From Bacteroidota bacterium (GTDB taxonomy: Bacteria; Bacteroidota; Bacteroidia; AKYH767-A; 2013-40CM-41-45): a stretch of DNA of 64,000 bases. Below the pieces are notes generated by a model, which worked only from the letters and a program-made list of their open reading frames with translations, did no database searches and was not told the origin of the DNA. Shown here piece after piece: positions 34,600 to 43,319 of the stretch. Numbering within the stretch: the first letter of the stretch is position 1; every line of letters begins with the position of its first letter. A program made the position numbers and the translations under genes. The stretch is from the NCBI GenBank assembly GCA_016720655.1, contig JADKKE010000033.1, positions 62,001-126,000 on the forward strand, in the 5' to 3' direction.

Positions 34600-36819
34600 A
34601 TGATGAAACGTATCCTTTTGGCAATCCCTGGATTGCTAATCACTTTATATCAACCAACATTTGCACAAACAACTACCCCAGATACTACAAAGAATATTAA
34701 CCTGAATGAAGTTACGATTTCCGCGAATAAAACGGAGGACTCAAAACGGAATGTTGCTCAACAGGTGCAATCCCTCAACGCCAAACAAATTGCGGACCTC
34801 CAGTGCCAATCTACAGCGGATGTAATTGCAAACACAGGCAGTGTATTTGTCCAGAAAAGTCAGCTCGGAGGAGGAAGTCCTGTAATCCGCGGTTTTGAGG
34901 CCAACCGGATTTTACTCGTGATTGATGGTGTGCGAATGAACAATATTATTTATCGCGCAGGGCACTTGCAGAACATTGTTACAACCGATAACAGTTCACT
35001 CGAACGAATCGAAGTCTTGTTCGGACCCTCCTCTACGATGTACGGAAGTGACGCGCTTGGCGGTGTGATTGCATTGTATACGAAGAGGCCGGGTTTTGCT
35101 TCCGGGGACGAGAAGAGAAATCTTAAGGTAAATGCATTCACCCGCTATGGAATGATCAACGACGATTTCACGGCACATTTTGATTTTAACATTGGCGGCA
35201 AAAAATTAGCATCATTAACATCATTCACCTACAATGTATATGGTGATTTGAAGGGTGGAGAAAACCAGAACCCGTTTTACACAGGTTCGTACGGCGAAAG
35301 ACCCTATTATGTGGAACGCATCAATGGAGTAGATTCTCTCGTTAAAAATTCCGATCGTTATTTGCAGGTCCAGAGTGGGTTTTCTCAATACGATTTCTCA
35401 CAACGTTTTGCGTTGAAACAAGGCGATCATATTGTTCATGGATTGAATATTCAATATTCGAATTCTACAGATGTACCACGGTATGACCGCTTGACCGATC
35501 CGGGCGGAAGCGGGCTTCGCTATGCGGAATGGTATTACGGTCCGCAGATGCGCCTGCTGGGAGCCTATGATTTTCAGTTCAACAATGGCTCAGCGATGTT
35601 TCAGGATGTGCATGCAGGAATCAATTTCCAGAACATTGAAGAGAGCCGTCACACGCGACGTTTCAACAATGTTCACATCCAGCATCGTGTTGAAAAAGTA
35701 AACGTCATTGGTTTCAATGCGGATTTCAAAAGGACGACAAATAAACACACACTACGATTTGGTTTGGATGCGCAATACAATACTCTGGAGTCGACAGCGA
35801 AAGAAGAAGACATCAGCAATGGATCGGAAGAACCCGTAGACACCCGGTATCCGGATGGTGATAATACGATGTCGAACGCGGCGGTTTATTTTTCGCATAC
35901 CTGGAGAATCAATAATAATTTGACCTTGACGGATGGTTTGCGCGTTGGATTTATTTCCCTGAATTCAACCTTCAAGGACACGTCTTTTTTCCACTTGCCA
36001 TTCACGGAAGCGAAGCAAAGCAACCCGGTTTATTCCGGAAGTATTGGCTTGATTCAATCTCCATCGGATGATTTGAAATTATCACTCCTGTTAAGCACCG
36101 GTTTCCGTGCACCGAATGTTGATGATCTTGCAAAAGTGTTTGAATCCGCACCGGGAGCAGTAATTGTTCCAAACAGTGATTTGAAGCCGGAGAAAACAAT
36201 TACCACTGAAATCGGAATTATGAAAATTTATAATGAGAAAACAAGTTGGGAAAACACCGTTTACTATACTTCCTTCATAGATGCCATCGTCACCGACGAA
36301 TTCAAATTTAACGGGCAGGATTCGATTCAATACGATGGATCAATGAGTAAAGTGTATGCCAACCAGAACAAAGGCGAAGCGTTCATCTATGGTTTTTCAT
36401 CGAACCTTACATCGCAATGCACAGATCATTTACGGATGACAGTGGGAATCAATTATACATATGGTCGGGTCAAAACCGATACAAGCAATTATCCACTCGA
36501 TCACATCCCGCCTTTTCTGGCAAGGATGGGATTAAAGTACACGTATGATAAATTCGGGGCCGACTTTTTTGTGAATTACAATGGATGGAAAAAACTGAAA
36601 GACTATTATCTGAGCGGAGAAGACAATGAGCAATATGCAACACCGGAAGGAATGCCGGCATGGTTTACAGTGAATTTGCATGCGTCATACAAAGCATGGA
36701 GACTGCTTACTGTGCAAGCAGGTGTAGACAATATCTTTGATACACAATACAGAATGTTTGCAAGCGGGATCAATGGAGCAGGAAGAAATGTTTTCCTGGC
36801 TTTGCGATTTCATTATTAG
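34600..36819 (+). CDS. TonB-dependent outer-membrane receptor, haem/hemoglobin-receptor-like
   Basis: 739 aa from the ATG at 34600 (a second ATG at 34603). The upstream frame start at 34552 lacks signal character. Signal peptide MMKRILLAIPGLLITL...FAQ. Plug domain: NLNEVTISANKTEDSKRN, SPVIRGFEANRILLVIDGVR, SLERIEVLFGPSSTMYGSDA. The barrel ends in aromatic LALRFHY, the usual outer-membrane signal. In the barrel there is FRAPNVDDLAKVFES followed by VPNSDLKPEK, similar to the FRAP/NPNL pair of haem receptors, but the intervening His is not seen. Substrate therefore uncertain. It is preceded by a small anchor gene and followed by a strong terminator. Confidence 0.93.
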   Translation: MMKRILLAIPGLLITLYQPTFAQTTTPDTTKNINLNEVTISANKTEDSKRNVAQQVQSLNAKQIADLQCQSTADVIANTGSVFVQKSQLGGGSPVIRGFEANRILLVIDGVRMNNIIYRAGHLQNIVTTDNSSLERIEVLFGPSSTMYGSDALGGVIALYTKRPGFASGDEKRNLKVNAFTRYGMINDDFTAHFDFNIGGKKLASLTSFTYNVYGDLKGGENQNPFYTGSYGERPYYVERINGVDSLVKNSDRYLQVQSGFSQYDFSQRFALKQGDHIVHGLNIQYSNSTDVPRYDRLTDPGGSGLRYAEWYYGPQMRLLGAYDFQFNNGSAMFQDVHAGINFQNIEESRHTRRFNNVHIQHRVEKVNVIGFNADFKRTTNKHTLRFGLDAQYNTLESTAKEEDISNGSEEPVDTRYPDGDNTMSNAAVYFSHTWRINNNLTLTDGLRVGFISLNSTFKDTSFFHLPFTEAKQSNPVYSGSIGLIQSPSDDLKLSLLLSTGFRAPNVDDLAKVFESAPGAVIVPNSDLKPEKTITTEIGIMKIYNEKTSWENTVYYTSFIDAIVTDEFKFNGQDSIQYDGSMSKVYANQNKGEAFIYGFSSNLTSQCTDHLRMTVGINYTYGRVKTDTSNYPLDHIPPFLARMGLKYTYDKFGADFFVNYNGWKKLKDYYLSGEDNEQYATPEGMPAWFTVNLHASYKAWRLLTVQAGVDNIFDTQYRMFASGINGAGRNVFLALRFHY

Positions 36820-36846
36820 AATTTTTATTGCGGTTTATAATGAAGG

Positions 36847-36871
36847 GGCCCGGAATTTTCCGGGCCTTTTT
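36847..36871 (+). terminator. Rho-independent terminator after the TonB receptor
   Basis: A perfect 9-bp stem (GGCCCGGAA / TTCCGGGCC) with a 2-nt loop, extendable outward by a G-U pair, is followed by TTTTTC. It lies 28 bp after the receptor stop codon. Confidence 0.9.
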
Positions 36872-37087
36872 CATTGAGGCGTCCTAAATTGCATTGGATT
36901 TAATGTACACAAGCACGATTTTAGCACTTAATACACATAATTCTTGCTTCAGAGATCATTTGTTCTTGTTCAACGATATTCTTTTCATTTCCTCAATTAT
37001 TAGAACCAACTTTATAGGGCTTTAAACACGAGGACTATTATTGAAATTTTATAAAATTCAGAGAACCATCGATTCAAAAACACAAAC

Positions 37088-38785
37088 ATGCGAAAAATTG
37101 TTACATCTTTATTTTTTGGAATTGCACTGCTGATACCATCTAATTCCAATCTTTATGCTCAATCCATTCAATGGATTCACGATGCAGGCTCAACTCCTTT
37201 TGATGCGAATGAAAATGGTACAGCCGTTGATGCAGACGCAAATGAAAACGCCTATGTAATCGGGCACCTTACCCGAGACAGTTATTTCTCCGGACTTCTG
37301 GTCGCTGCACAACAGGATGGCTGTCTTGCCAAATACAATGGAAATGGAATTGTGCAATGGGTGAGAACATATGGCGGACTAGGCGCAGTTGATATTCAGG
37401 AAGGTTCTGTGAAAGTGTCGAATGCAGACAATGCCGTCTATGTGTGCGGATCTTTTCGTACACAAATCGCTAACCCAACAATTACCTTCGATTCTATTAC
37501 TTATACAGACACATCGAATAGCCGACATGGTTTTTTAGCAAAGTATGATTTGAACGGAAACATTCAGTGGATGAAGCACGGAGGTGGAGCAGGACTGGGC
37601 GCAGGCTTTAATGATATTGATCTGGATGATCAGGGCAGAATTATTGTGGTTGGAACTGTTGAAGGAACAACACTTTTTGATACGCAGTCACTGACTTTCG
37701 ATGGAGGAATTTTACTTCGTTATCTTCCTGACGGCACTCTTACTGACCTTGTCAGATTAAACGATATTAGCGCAGTGCATCAGGAAGCAAGAGAGGTTGA
37801 AGTAGCATCAGGCACGGGAAACATTTATATAGGCGGTGCATTCTTTGACAATATATCAATCAACGGCTTTGTTGCAAATGCATCGGTATTCAATGTATTT
37901 GCCCTCAAGCTGGATACAAATTTTGCCTGCCACTGGCTAAGTACAGGTGGAGGTACAAACGGAACCTGGATCAACGGCTTGGCAATTGACAGTTATGAAA
38001 ATACTTATCTAACAGGCCACGGCAGTGGAGATACCATCAAATTTGGTTCACACTATTTTAATGGTTATACGATGTTCGATCACGAAATAATTACATTGAA
38101 ACTAAATACAGCAGGCACGCCGCTTTGGCTTCGACATGGCGGTAGCAATGCGAATGATGAATCTTTAGACATCATTGCGGATGCTACAGGAAATACTGTG
38201 ATCACCGGATTCCTCGGAGGAAATGTTTTAGCGGCGAATTTCGACAGCATTCAAGTGCCCATTTTTACTCAAAGTCCGCATTGTTTTCTGGCGCGATACG
38301 ACCCGAATGGTTTTGTTATTTATGCCCGGGTTATGGGAGGTGGGTCAGATGATGCCGGGTTTGGACTGACATTGGCAAACGACAGTACATTTTATTTTAC
38401 CGGAACGGCCCAAAGTTCCGCACCCTGGGACAGTTTGATTTATAATCCCTGTTGCCTTGACCCGAATTTAATAGTAGCAAAATTTCACGACTCGTTCAAT
38501 ACGATTAGCACAGGAATATTTTCATTTACTCATACTGAATTTTCTGTTTTCCCCAATCCATTTCAATCCGCAACAACTTTGGAATTCAATTTATCAAAAG
38601 TAAAAAACGTTTTTATTAAAATTTATGATTTAAGCGGAAGAATTGTACTCGAGATTCCAACAAAGACATTTCAACCAGGAAAAAATATAATTTCAATAGA
38701 TTTAACAGAGGAAAATAGAGGAATTTATTTCTGTCAGATAGGTTCGATTGATGAAAACACGACAGTCAAATTTGTAAAGCAATAG
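37088..38785 (+). CDS. secreted beta-propeller (SBBP-like) protein with T9SS sorting domain
   Basis: 565 aa. The signal peptide ends LYAQ (about residue 25). The body has repeated blades such as GTAVDADANENAYVIGHL, FLAKYDLNGNIQWMKHGGG, DIDLDDQGRIIVVGT, LAIDSYENTYLTGH and LDIIADATGNTVITGF, the beta-propeller repeat (SBBP) pattern. The T9SS type A sorting domain is at the end (FSVFPNPFQSATTLEF, IYDLSGRIVLEIP, GIYFCQIGS). Surface or secreted, unknown role. A 268-bp upstream region follows the receptor terminator. Confidence 0.87.
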   Translation: MRKIVTSLFFGIALLIPSNSNLYAQSIQWIHDAGSTPFDANENGTAVDADANENAYVIGHLTRDSYFSGLLVAAQQDGCLAKYNGNGIVQWVRTYGGLGAVDIQEGSVKVSNADNAVYVCGSFRTQIANPTITFDSITYTDTSNSRHGFLAKYDLNGNIQWMKHGGGAGLGAGFNDIDLDDQGRIIVVGTVEGTTLFDTQSLTFDGGILLRYLPDGTLTDLVRLNDISAVHQEAREVEVASGTGNIYIGGAFFDNISINGFVANASVFNVFALKLDTNFACHWLSTGGGTNGTWINGLAIDSYENTYLTGHGSGDTIKFGSHYFNGYTMFDHEIITLKLNTAGTPLWLRHGGSNANDESLDIIADATGNTVITGFLGGNVLAANFDSIQVPIFTQSPHCFLARYDPNGFVIYARVMGGGSDDAGFGLTLANDSTFYFTGTAQSSAPWDSLIYNPCCLDPNLIVAKFHDSFNTISTGIFSFTHTEFSVFPNPFQSATTLEFNLSKVKNVFIKIYDLSGRIVLEIPTKTFQPGKNIISIDLTEENRGIYFCQIGSIDENTTVKFVKQ

Positions 38786-39225
38786 TGATACATTCAAAAA
38801 ATAAAAAGTGGTGACCTGTATTTTTTCCAGGTGATGATTAAAGTATTTTGGAGCGAGAGTACACTTTTCGCAGCTGTGGATTTTCCTGTGCTTCGCTTTT
38901 CCCGCATGAGCGCGACTTTCTGTCCCGGAGCTATTGCAAAGAACCAAATCACCCTGACGATTTGGTTGTTGGTGTGATTTCAGCATCATGTATTGTAAAA
39001 GAATCGGACTCACCATCTGTTTACATGCAAATTGGATTGATCCAAGGACTTTTATAGAAAAAGTAGAAATATCTACATGAGGCTTGCATCAAAACAAGAA
39101 TTTTGTACATTGGCTTAAATTCCATTTTCTGTTTGCAATTCTGATTCATTGAATTTGACTAATTGTCGACTCTGTCTGATTACTAAAACTCATTATATTT
39201 TTTTTAACTCTAATCACTCTTCCAC
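38786..39225. other. 440-bp intergenic region with a 9-bp inverted repeat, no gene seen
   Basis: Between two plus-strand genes. It contains a moderately GC-rich segment (38845-38985) and the inverted repeat reported separately; short frames here do not look like proteins. The final 60 bp before the cytochrome gene are AT-rich (TTATATTTTTTTTAACTC). No tRNA or riboswitch pattern recognised. Confidence 0.4.
38942..38967. repeat. perfect 9-8-9 inverted repeat
   Basis: AACCAAATC (38942-38950) and GATTTGGTT (38959-38967) flank ACCCTGAC. No T-run follows on either side, so it is not a normal terminator. It lies about 260 bp upstream of the cytochrome c gene and could be an operator or RNA hairpin. 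Confidence 0.45.
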
Positions 39226-39852
39226 ATGAAAAAAGTAATCTCTACCCTCATTTTACTTTGTGCTGGTATTCTTATGCTTACACAGTGTTCACAAAGTGGT
39301 TCCGATAAGGACGCAGCATTAACAGATTCCAGCGCTGTTCAATCTGAAAATCTAATGTCTGATAAGGCGGAACTTGAACGCGGAAAATATTTAGTTGGCA
39401 TTTGCGGATGCGATGATTGTCATTCGCCGAAATTGATGACACCGGAAGGCCCGGTCATTGATTCATCAAGGAGATTATCCGGACATCCTGCGGATATGCA
39501 ATTGCCGGAAATTAATCACAGCGAACTTGCTCCCGGAAAGTGGATTTTAGCGGAGCAGGATTTAACGGCCTGGGCAGGGTTATGGGGAGTTTCGTTTGCG
39601 GTAAACCTCACGCCTGATAGTGCAACCGGAACCGGAGCGTGGACCCCGGAATTGTTCATCAAGATCCTCCGCAGCGGAAAGTTTATGGGTATCGATGCCG
39701 GTCGTCCGATACTGCCACCGATGCCATGGCAGAATTACGGTCAAATGACGGACTCAGATCTCAGGGCAATATTCAGCTTCCTTAAATCTTTGCCACCGAT
39801 ATCGAATAAGGTTCCGGATCCACTGCCTCCTGTGGAAATGAAAAAAGGCTGA
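39226..39852 (+). CDS. cytochrome c-type lipoprotein
   Basis: Predicted periplasmic lipoprotein (208 aa): MKKVISTLILLCAGILMLTQC with lipobox LTQC (Cys 21). A single haem-c motif CDDCH appears in GICGCDDCHSPKLMT after an ERGKYLVG segment. A possible axial Met is in the region ILPPMPWQNYGQMTDSDLRAIFSFLKSLPPI, which is the typical cytochrome c C-terminal helix end. Monohaem, probably a soluble electron carrier or part of an alcohol/aldehyde-type oxidation chain; partner unknown. It needs cytochrome c maturation machinery elsewhere. Confidence 0.9.
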   Translation: MKKVISTLILLCAGILMLTQCSQSGSDKDAALTDSSAVQSENLMSDKAELERGKYLVGICGCDDCHSPKLMTPEGPVIDSSRRLSGHPADMQLPEINHSELAPGKWILAEQDLTAWAGLWGVSFAVNLTPDSATGTGAWTPELFIKILRSGKFMGIDAGRPILPPMPWQNYGQMTDSDLRAIFSFLKSLPPISNKVPDPLPPVEMKKG

Positions 39853-39972
39853 TACTATTTTCTGAGGATTAAATAACATTGTTCCTGACCCGCAAAAGCA
39901 TCCGGGGTGAAATTGTTTTGTCTGTTACAAAAGTCCGGCATCTCAGAATATAATAAGAAGAGGAAAATAATC

Positions 39973-40545
39973 TTGAATAAAATTATTAAGAGGCTAATCT
40001 TCACGAGTAATATATTTATCTTATTTGTGGAATTCTGCTTAGGACAGGAATCAGTCACATCCATTCCTCCCAGCCATCAACTGGGATTAGGAGCAATGGT
40101 GTATTCGAATGACGAATATTTAATCAGCGCATCCTGGGGCCGGCAAATAAAAAACAATAATGAATGGGTTTTTCCTGTCTACTTTGAAAAATCATTCCGA
40201 ACAAAAGCGTTGTGTGTTTCAACGGCCTTGAATTGGGCCACAACAAAAAAACAATCCCGTTTTATTTTCTACCTAAGTCCCGAATTCAATTTGCATTTTG
40301 ATAGCCAGCCAAGATTTTCATCGGGAACAAATATTTACAGATATGGATACTTTGCTTGTTTAGGACTCATCCCCAGTTTGAAAATTACCCCAACAATAAA
40401 AGTACAAATTGAACTGAAGCTCGGGCACGGCTATTTGTGGGGTGTAAACAACAAGCATATTTCCCTGGGAACCAAACGGGATATTGTGGAAGCGGGTTGG
40501 ATATTCCGAAATTTATCCGCCCTGAGAATCAATTATTATTTTTGA
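39973..40545 (+). CDS. hypothetical exported protein, outer-membrane barrel-like (about 190 aa)
   Basis: Not recognised. An ATG at 39907 gives 22 residues without signal features. The TTG at 39973 gives a start LNKIIKRLIFTSNIFILFV (Met when initiated) that ends in EFCLGQ, a signal-peptide form. The mature part has barrel-like strands (EYLISASWGRQIK, FIFYLSPEFNLHF, YRYGYFACLGLIP, VQIELKLGHGYLW) and ends in LRINYYF, an outer-membrane C-terminus. Start assignment by signal character only. Possibly co-transcribed with the preceding cytochrome gene (120-bp gap). Confidence 0.6.
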   Translation: MNKIIKRLIFTSNIFILFVEFCLGQESVTSIPPSHQLGLGAMVYSNDEYLISASWGRQIKNNNEWVFPVYFEKSFRTKALCVSTALNWATTKKQSRFIFYLSPEFNLHFDSQPRFSSGTNIYRYGYFACLGLIPSLKITPTIKVQIELKLGHGYLWGVNNKHISLGTKRDIVEAGWIFRNLSALRINYYF

Positions 40546-40605
40546 AAAATTAATTGTTCGAAAACATTCTTCTCAAGGGATATTAATAAAAAAAGACAGG
40601 CTGTA

Positions 40606-41193
40606 ATGATCAAGAAAGTAGAGCCCAAAATCGTTTACGCAAGGACCCGAAAAACCTGGAGGGCATGGTTGCAGAAAAATCACCAGAAGGAGAAAAGTGT
40701 CTGGCTCATCATTCACAACAAAAACAGTACTACAAAATGTGTGAATTACGAGGAGGCCGTTGAAGAATCATTGTGCTTTGGTTGGGTTGACAGCATTGCA
40801 AAAAAGCGGGATGACAAAAGCCACATACAATATTTTAGCCAACGCAAAGCCAAAAGCAATTGGAGTAAGTCGAACAAAGAACGCGTCGCAAGACTCATTG
40901 AGCAAGGTCTGATGCGCCCATCCGGTCAAGCGATGATTGATCTTGCCAAAAAGTCCGGGACATGGACGGTACTGGAAAAGGTTCAACGTTCAATCATTCC
41001 GGAAGATTTAAAAATCCTATTACTAAAAAACAAAATTGCAGAAAAATATTTTCAGGCTTTTCCCCCATCGTCAAAACGAATTATTCTCGAATGGATACAA
41101 AATGCAAAAAAGCCAGAAACTCGAAAGCAACGAATCAAACAAACTGTTCTACTCGCAGCAAAGAACCTCAGAGCGAATCATTATCCGAAATAA
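40606..41193 (+). CDS. YdeI/OmpD-associated family protein
   Basis: 195 aa, cytoplasmic. Family signature: KTWRAWLQKNHQKEKSVWL, YEEAVEESLCFGWVDSIAKK, YFSQRKAKSNWSKSNKERV and KRIILEWIQNAKKPETRKQR. The family is annotated as YdeI/OmpD-associated, linked to bacteriocin or antimicrobial-peptide protection in some enterobacteria; the biochemical function is not established. Basic C-terminus. It follows the hypothetical protein by 60 bp. Confidence 0.9.
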   Translation: MIKKVEPKIVYARTRKTWRAWLQKNHQKEKSVWLIIHNKNSTTKCVNYEEAVEESLCFGWVDSIAKKRDDKSHIQYFSQRKAKSNWSKSNKERVARLIEQGLMRPSGQAMIDLAKKSGTWTVLEKVQRSIIPEDLKILLLKNKIAEKYFQAFPPSSKRIILEWIQNAKKPETRKQRIKQTVLLAAKNLRANHYPK

Positions 41194-41282
41194 CAGAGAC
41201 TAATAAAGGTTACAATTGTCGAATAGGTTTCTTGTCAAGTTTGTTTTTTAGTATCTTTCATTAAATTTTTAAATCAATCGTG

Positions 41283-42470
41283 ATGAGGAGTTTTTTTTCA
41301 TTTATCACATTTACTCTTTTCTTTTTTTTCTGCTTGTCATCCTCGGCCCAGTGGCAATTGGTTCATACAGGCAGTGCCCAGGTGTGGGCGATGACAAACA
41401 AAGGAAATATTCTTTATGCCGGTGATCTGAATGGGATCTATTATTCGGATGATTTTGGGGCATCCTGGACCGTCAATACTTGTCAATGTAATTATGTCAG
41501 AAATATTGTTTTCTTGGATTCCACAATGTATATCACATCTGATTATGATGGAGTTTTCAAATCGTATGACAATGGTTCCACCTGGGTAAGTATTGATTCA
41601 GGCATAGCTAATCCAACTCAGGCATGGTCCCTGACCCACAACGATTCATTGCTGATTCTAGGAACTTCCGGTAGTTTTTCCGGAGATAAAGCAACCATTT
41701 ATATTTCTTCAGATTCCGGTTCAACGTGGACGAATGTTTTGGTCCTCACCAGTCAGGATGTTTTTTATTCTTTCAGCGTTCTGGGAAATGAAATATTTGC
41801 CGGTGTATTGCCCTCCGGTTTATATTATTCTGATGACAAAGGAGCAACATGGACATTAAAGAACGGTATCATTTCTGCAAAACATTTAGGACTCGGAGAC
41901 ACTAATTTACTCTGCGGAGTTACTGGCGGTATCGGTGGAACGTATCTTTCTACAGACAAAGGAATTTCCTGGCTCAATGTGTTACCGGTCCAGTATGGAT
42001 ACTGCTTTGCATCCTATGAGCAGATTACATTTACGGGAAATTCAAATGGTTTTTATTATTCTACCGATGATGGATATACATGGACTGCAGATAATCTGGG
42101 TTTACCGGCCACGAAACATATCATTTCCATTTGTGTCATTGATTCCATTGTTTTCGCAGGAACTGATCAGGGAGAGATTTACAAAAAAGACGTGACTACA
42201 ATTAGCACTCAAACCACAGATGTTCCTGACCAAATGCATTCTGTGTTTGTGTTTCCAAACCCAACGAATGATGTATTGAATATACGATTCAAGAGCAATG
42301 AAGAATATCGATTCCAGCTCTTTAATGTATTGGGTGAAATTCTGTTGGATGTAAATTTAAGGGATGAATCAAATAGCATTAATTTATCCGGATTTGCAGA
42401 TGATATTTATTTCTATCGTTTTGGTATAAATACTAATGAATACCAATCAGGAAAAATTATTAAGCAATAA
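41283..42470 (+). CDS. secreted sortilin/BNR-type beta-propeller protein with T9SS sorting domain
   Basis: 395 aa from the ATG at 41283 (a GTG lies one codon upstream). Signal peptide MRSFFSFITFTLFFFFCLSSSAQ. The body has repeats of the YYSDDFGASWTVNT, SYDNGSTWVSIDSG, YISSDSGSTWTNV, YYSDDKGATWTLK type, that is the S-x-D-x-G-x-T-W BNR/Asp-box of sortilin-like seven-bladed propellers. The end is a T9SS type A domain (SVFVFPNPTNDVLNIRF, LFNVLGEILLDV, DIYFYRFGIN). Exported to the cell surface, role unknown. Confidence 0.88.
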   Translation: MRSFFSFITFTLFFFFCLSSSAQWQLVHTGSAQVWAMTNKGNILYAGDLNGIYYSDDFGASWTVNTCQCNYVRNIVFLDSTMYITSDYDGVFKSYDNGSTWVSIDSGIANPTQAWSLTHNDSLLILGTSGSFSGDKATIYISSDSGSTWTNVLVLTSQDVFYSFSVLGNEIFAGVLPSGLYYSDDKGATWTLKNGIISAKHLGLGDTNLLCGVTGGIGGTYLSTDKGISWLNVLPVQYGYCFASYEQITFTGNSNGFYYSTDDGYTWTADNLGLPATKHIISICVIDSIVFAGTDQGEIYKKDVTTISTQTTDVPDQMHSVFVFPNPTNDVLNIRFKSNEEYRFQLFNVLGEILLDVNLRDESNSINLSGFADDIYFYRFGINTNEYQSGKIIKQ

Positions 42471-42507
42471 AATACAGGGGCCTTACATATCAGTTCTATA
42501 GAAATCA

Positions 42508-43137
42508 ATGGATCGTTACAAGGAAACATTTGAAACCTGGAATAAAGTTGCCAAGCTCTATCAGGACACATTCATGAAACTGGATTTGTACAATGATACG
42601 TACGATGATTTTTGTTCTGCGGTGTCAAAAGCAGATGCTTCAATTTTGGAAATTGGTTGCGGACCCGGGAACATCACGAAGTATCTCAGTAATAAAAGAG
42701 CAGATTTTAAAATCGAGGGCATCGACATTTCACCCAACATGGTCGCCCTGGCAAAGGCCAATAATCTCACACATCATTTTAGTGTGATGGACAGCCGGGA
42801 AATCGATCAATTGCAATTGAAATATGATGGAATCGTTATAGGCTTTTGCATTCCTTATCTTTCAGAAAAGGATTGTGTTAAGTTGATCAGAGATTGTTCT
42901 GTTATGCTCAATCCTAAAGGCGCCATCTATATCAGTTTTGTTGAAGGAGAGTCGGAACAGAGTGGATATCAAAGCGGGAGCACAGGTGAAAGAACCTATT
43001 TTTATTATCACAAACTGGATTTTTTGAAGGGTGAATTGATTAAAAACGCCTTCAACAACGTTAATGTGATGCATAAGGATTTTCGCAAGAAGGATGGAAC
43101 AATGGAAACACACACAATCATTCTTGCCCTTCACTAA
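42508..43137 (+). CDS. class I SAM-dependent methyltransferase (209 aa)
   Basis: Cytoplasmic methyltransferase. Motif I is ILEIGCGPGNITKYL, followed by the acidic Asp of IEGIDISPNMVALAKA and the region IGFCIPYLSEKDCVKLIRDC (motifs IV/post). It begins MDRYKETFETWNKVAKLYQD, a form typical of family members. Substrate unknown. It lies 37 bp after the BNR-protein gene on the same strand, but is followed by a 182-bp gap. Confidence 0.88.
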   Translation: MDRYKETFETWNKVAKLYQDTFMKLDLYNDTYDDFCSAVSKADASILEIGCGPGNITKYLSNKRADFKIEGIDISPNMVALAKANNLTHHFSVMDSREIDQLQLKYDGIVIGFCIPYLSEKDCVKLIRDCSVMLNPKGAIYISFVEGESEQSGYQSGSTGERTYFYYHKLDFLKGELIKNAFNNVNVMHKDFRKKDGTMETHTIILALH

Positions 43138-43319
43138 GGAAGTCACAGTAGACACTGCCTTGTATTGATTTTCATTTCTTCCGGACCTTTTTAAAAACAT
43201 CGGATTCCCGGGTTTATGCTGTTGGCACGAAATGAAAAATCAATTGTTGAAAGTTTTCAATGGATTGCAGGAAATCGACCCTTTTGTTCTGAAAATAATT
43301 ATTTCCTTACGCTGTAGAT

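Noticed and set aside
38848..39057. 69-aa open frame before the cytochrome c gene
   Set aside because: No recognisable motif and crosses the inverted repeat; no supporting start or neighbour.
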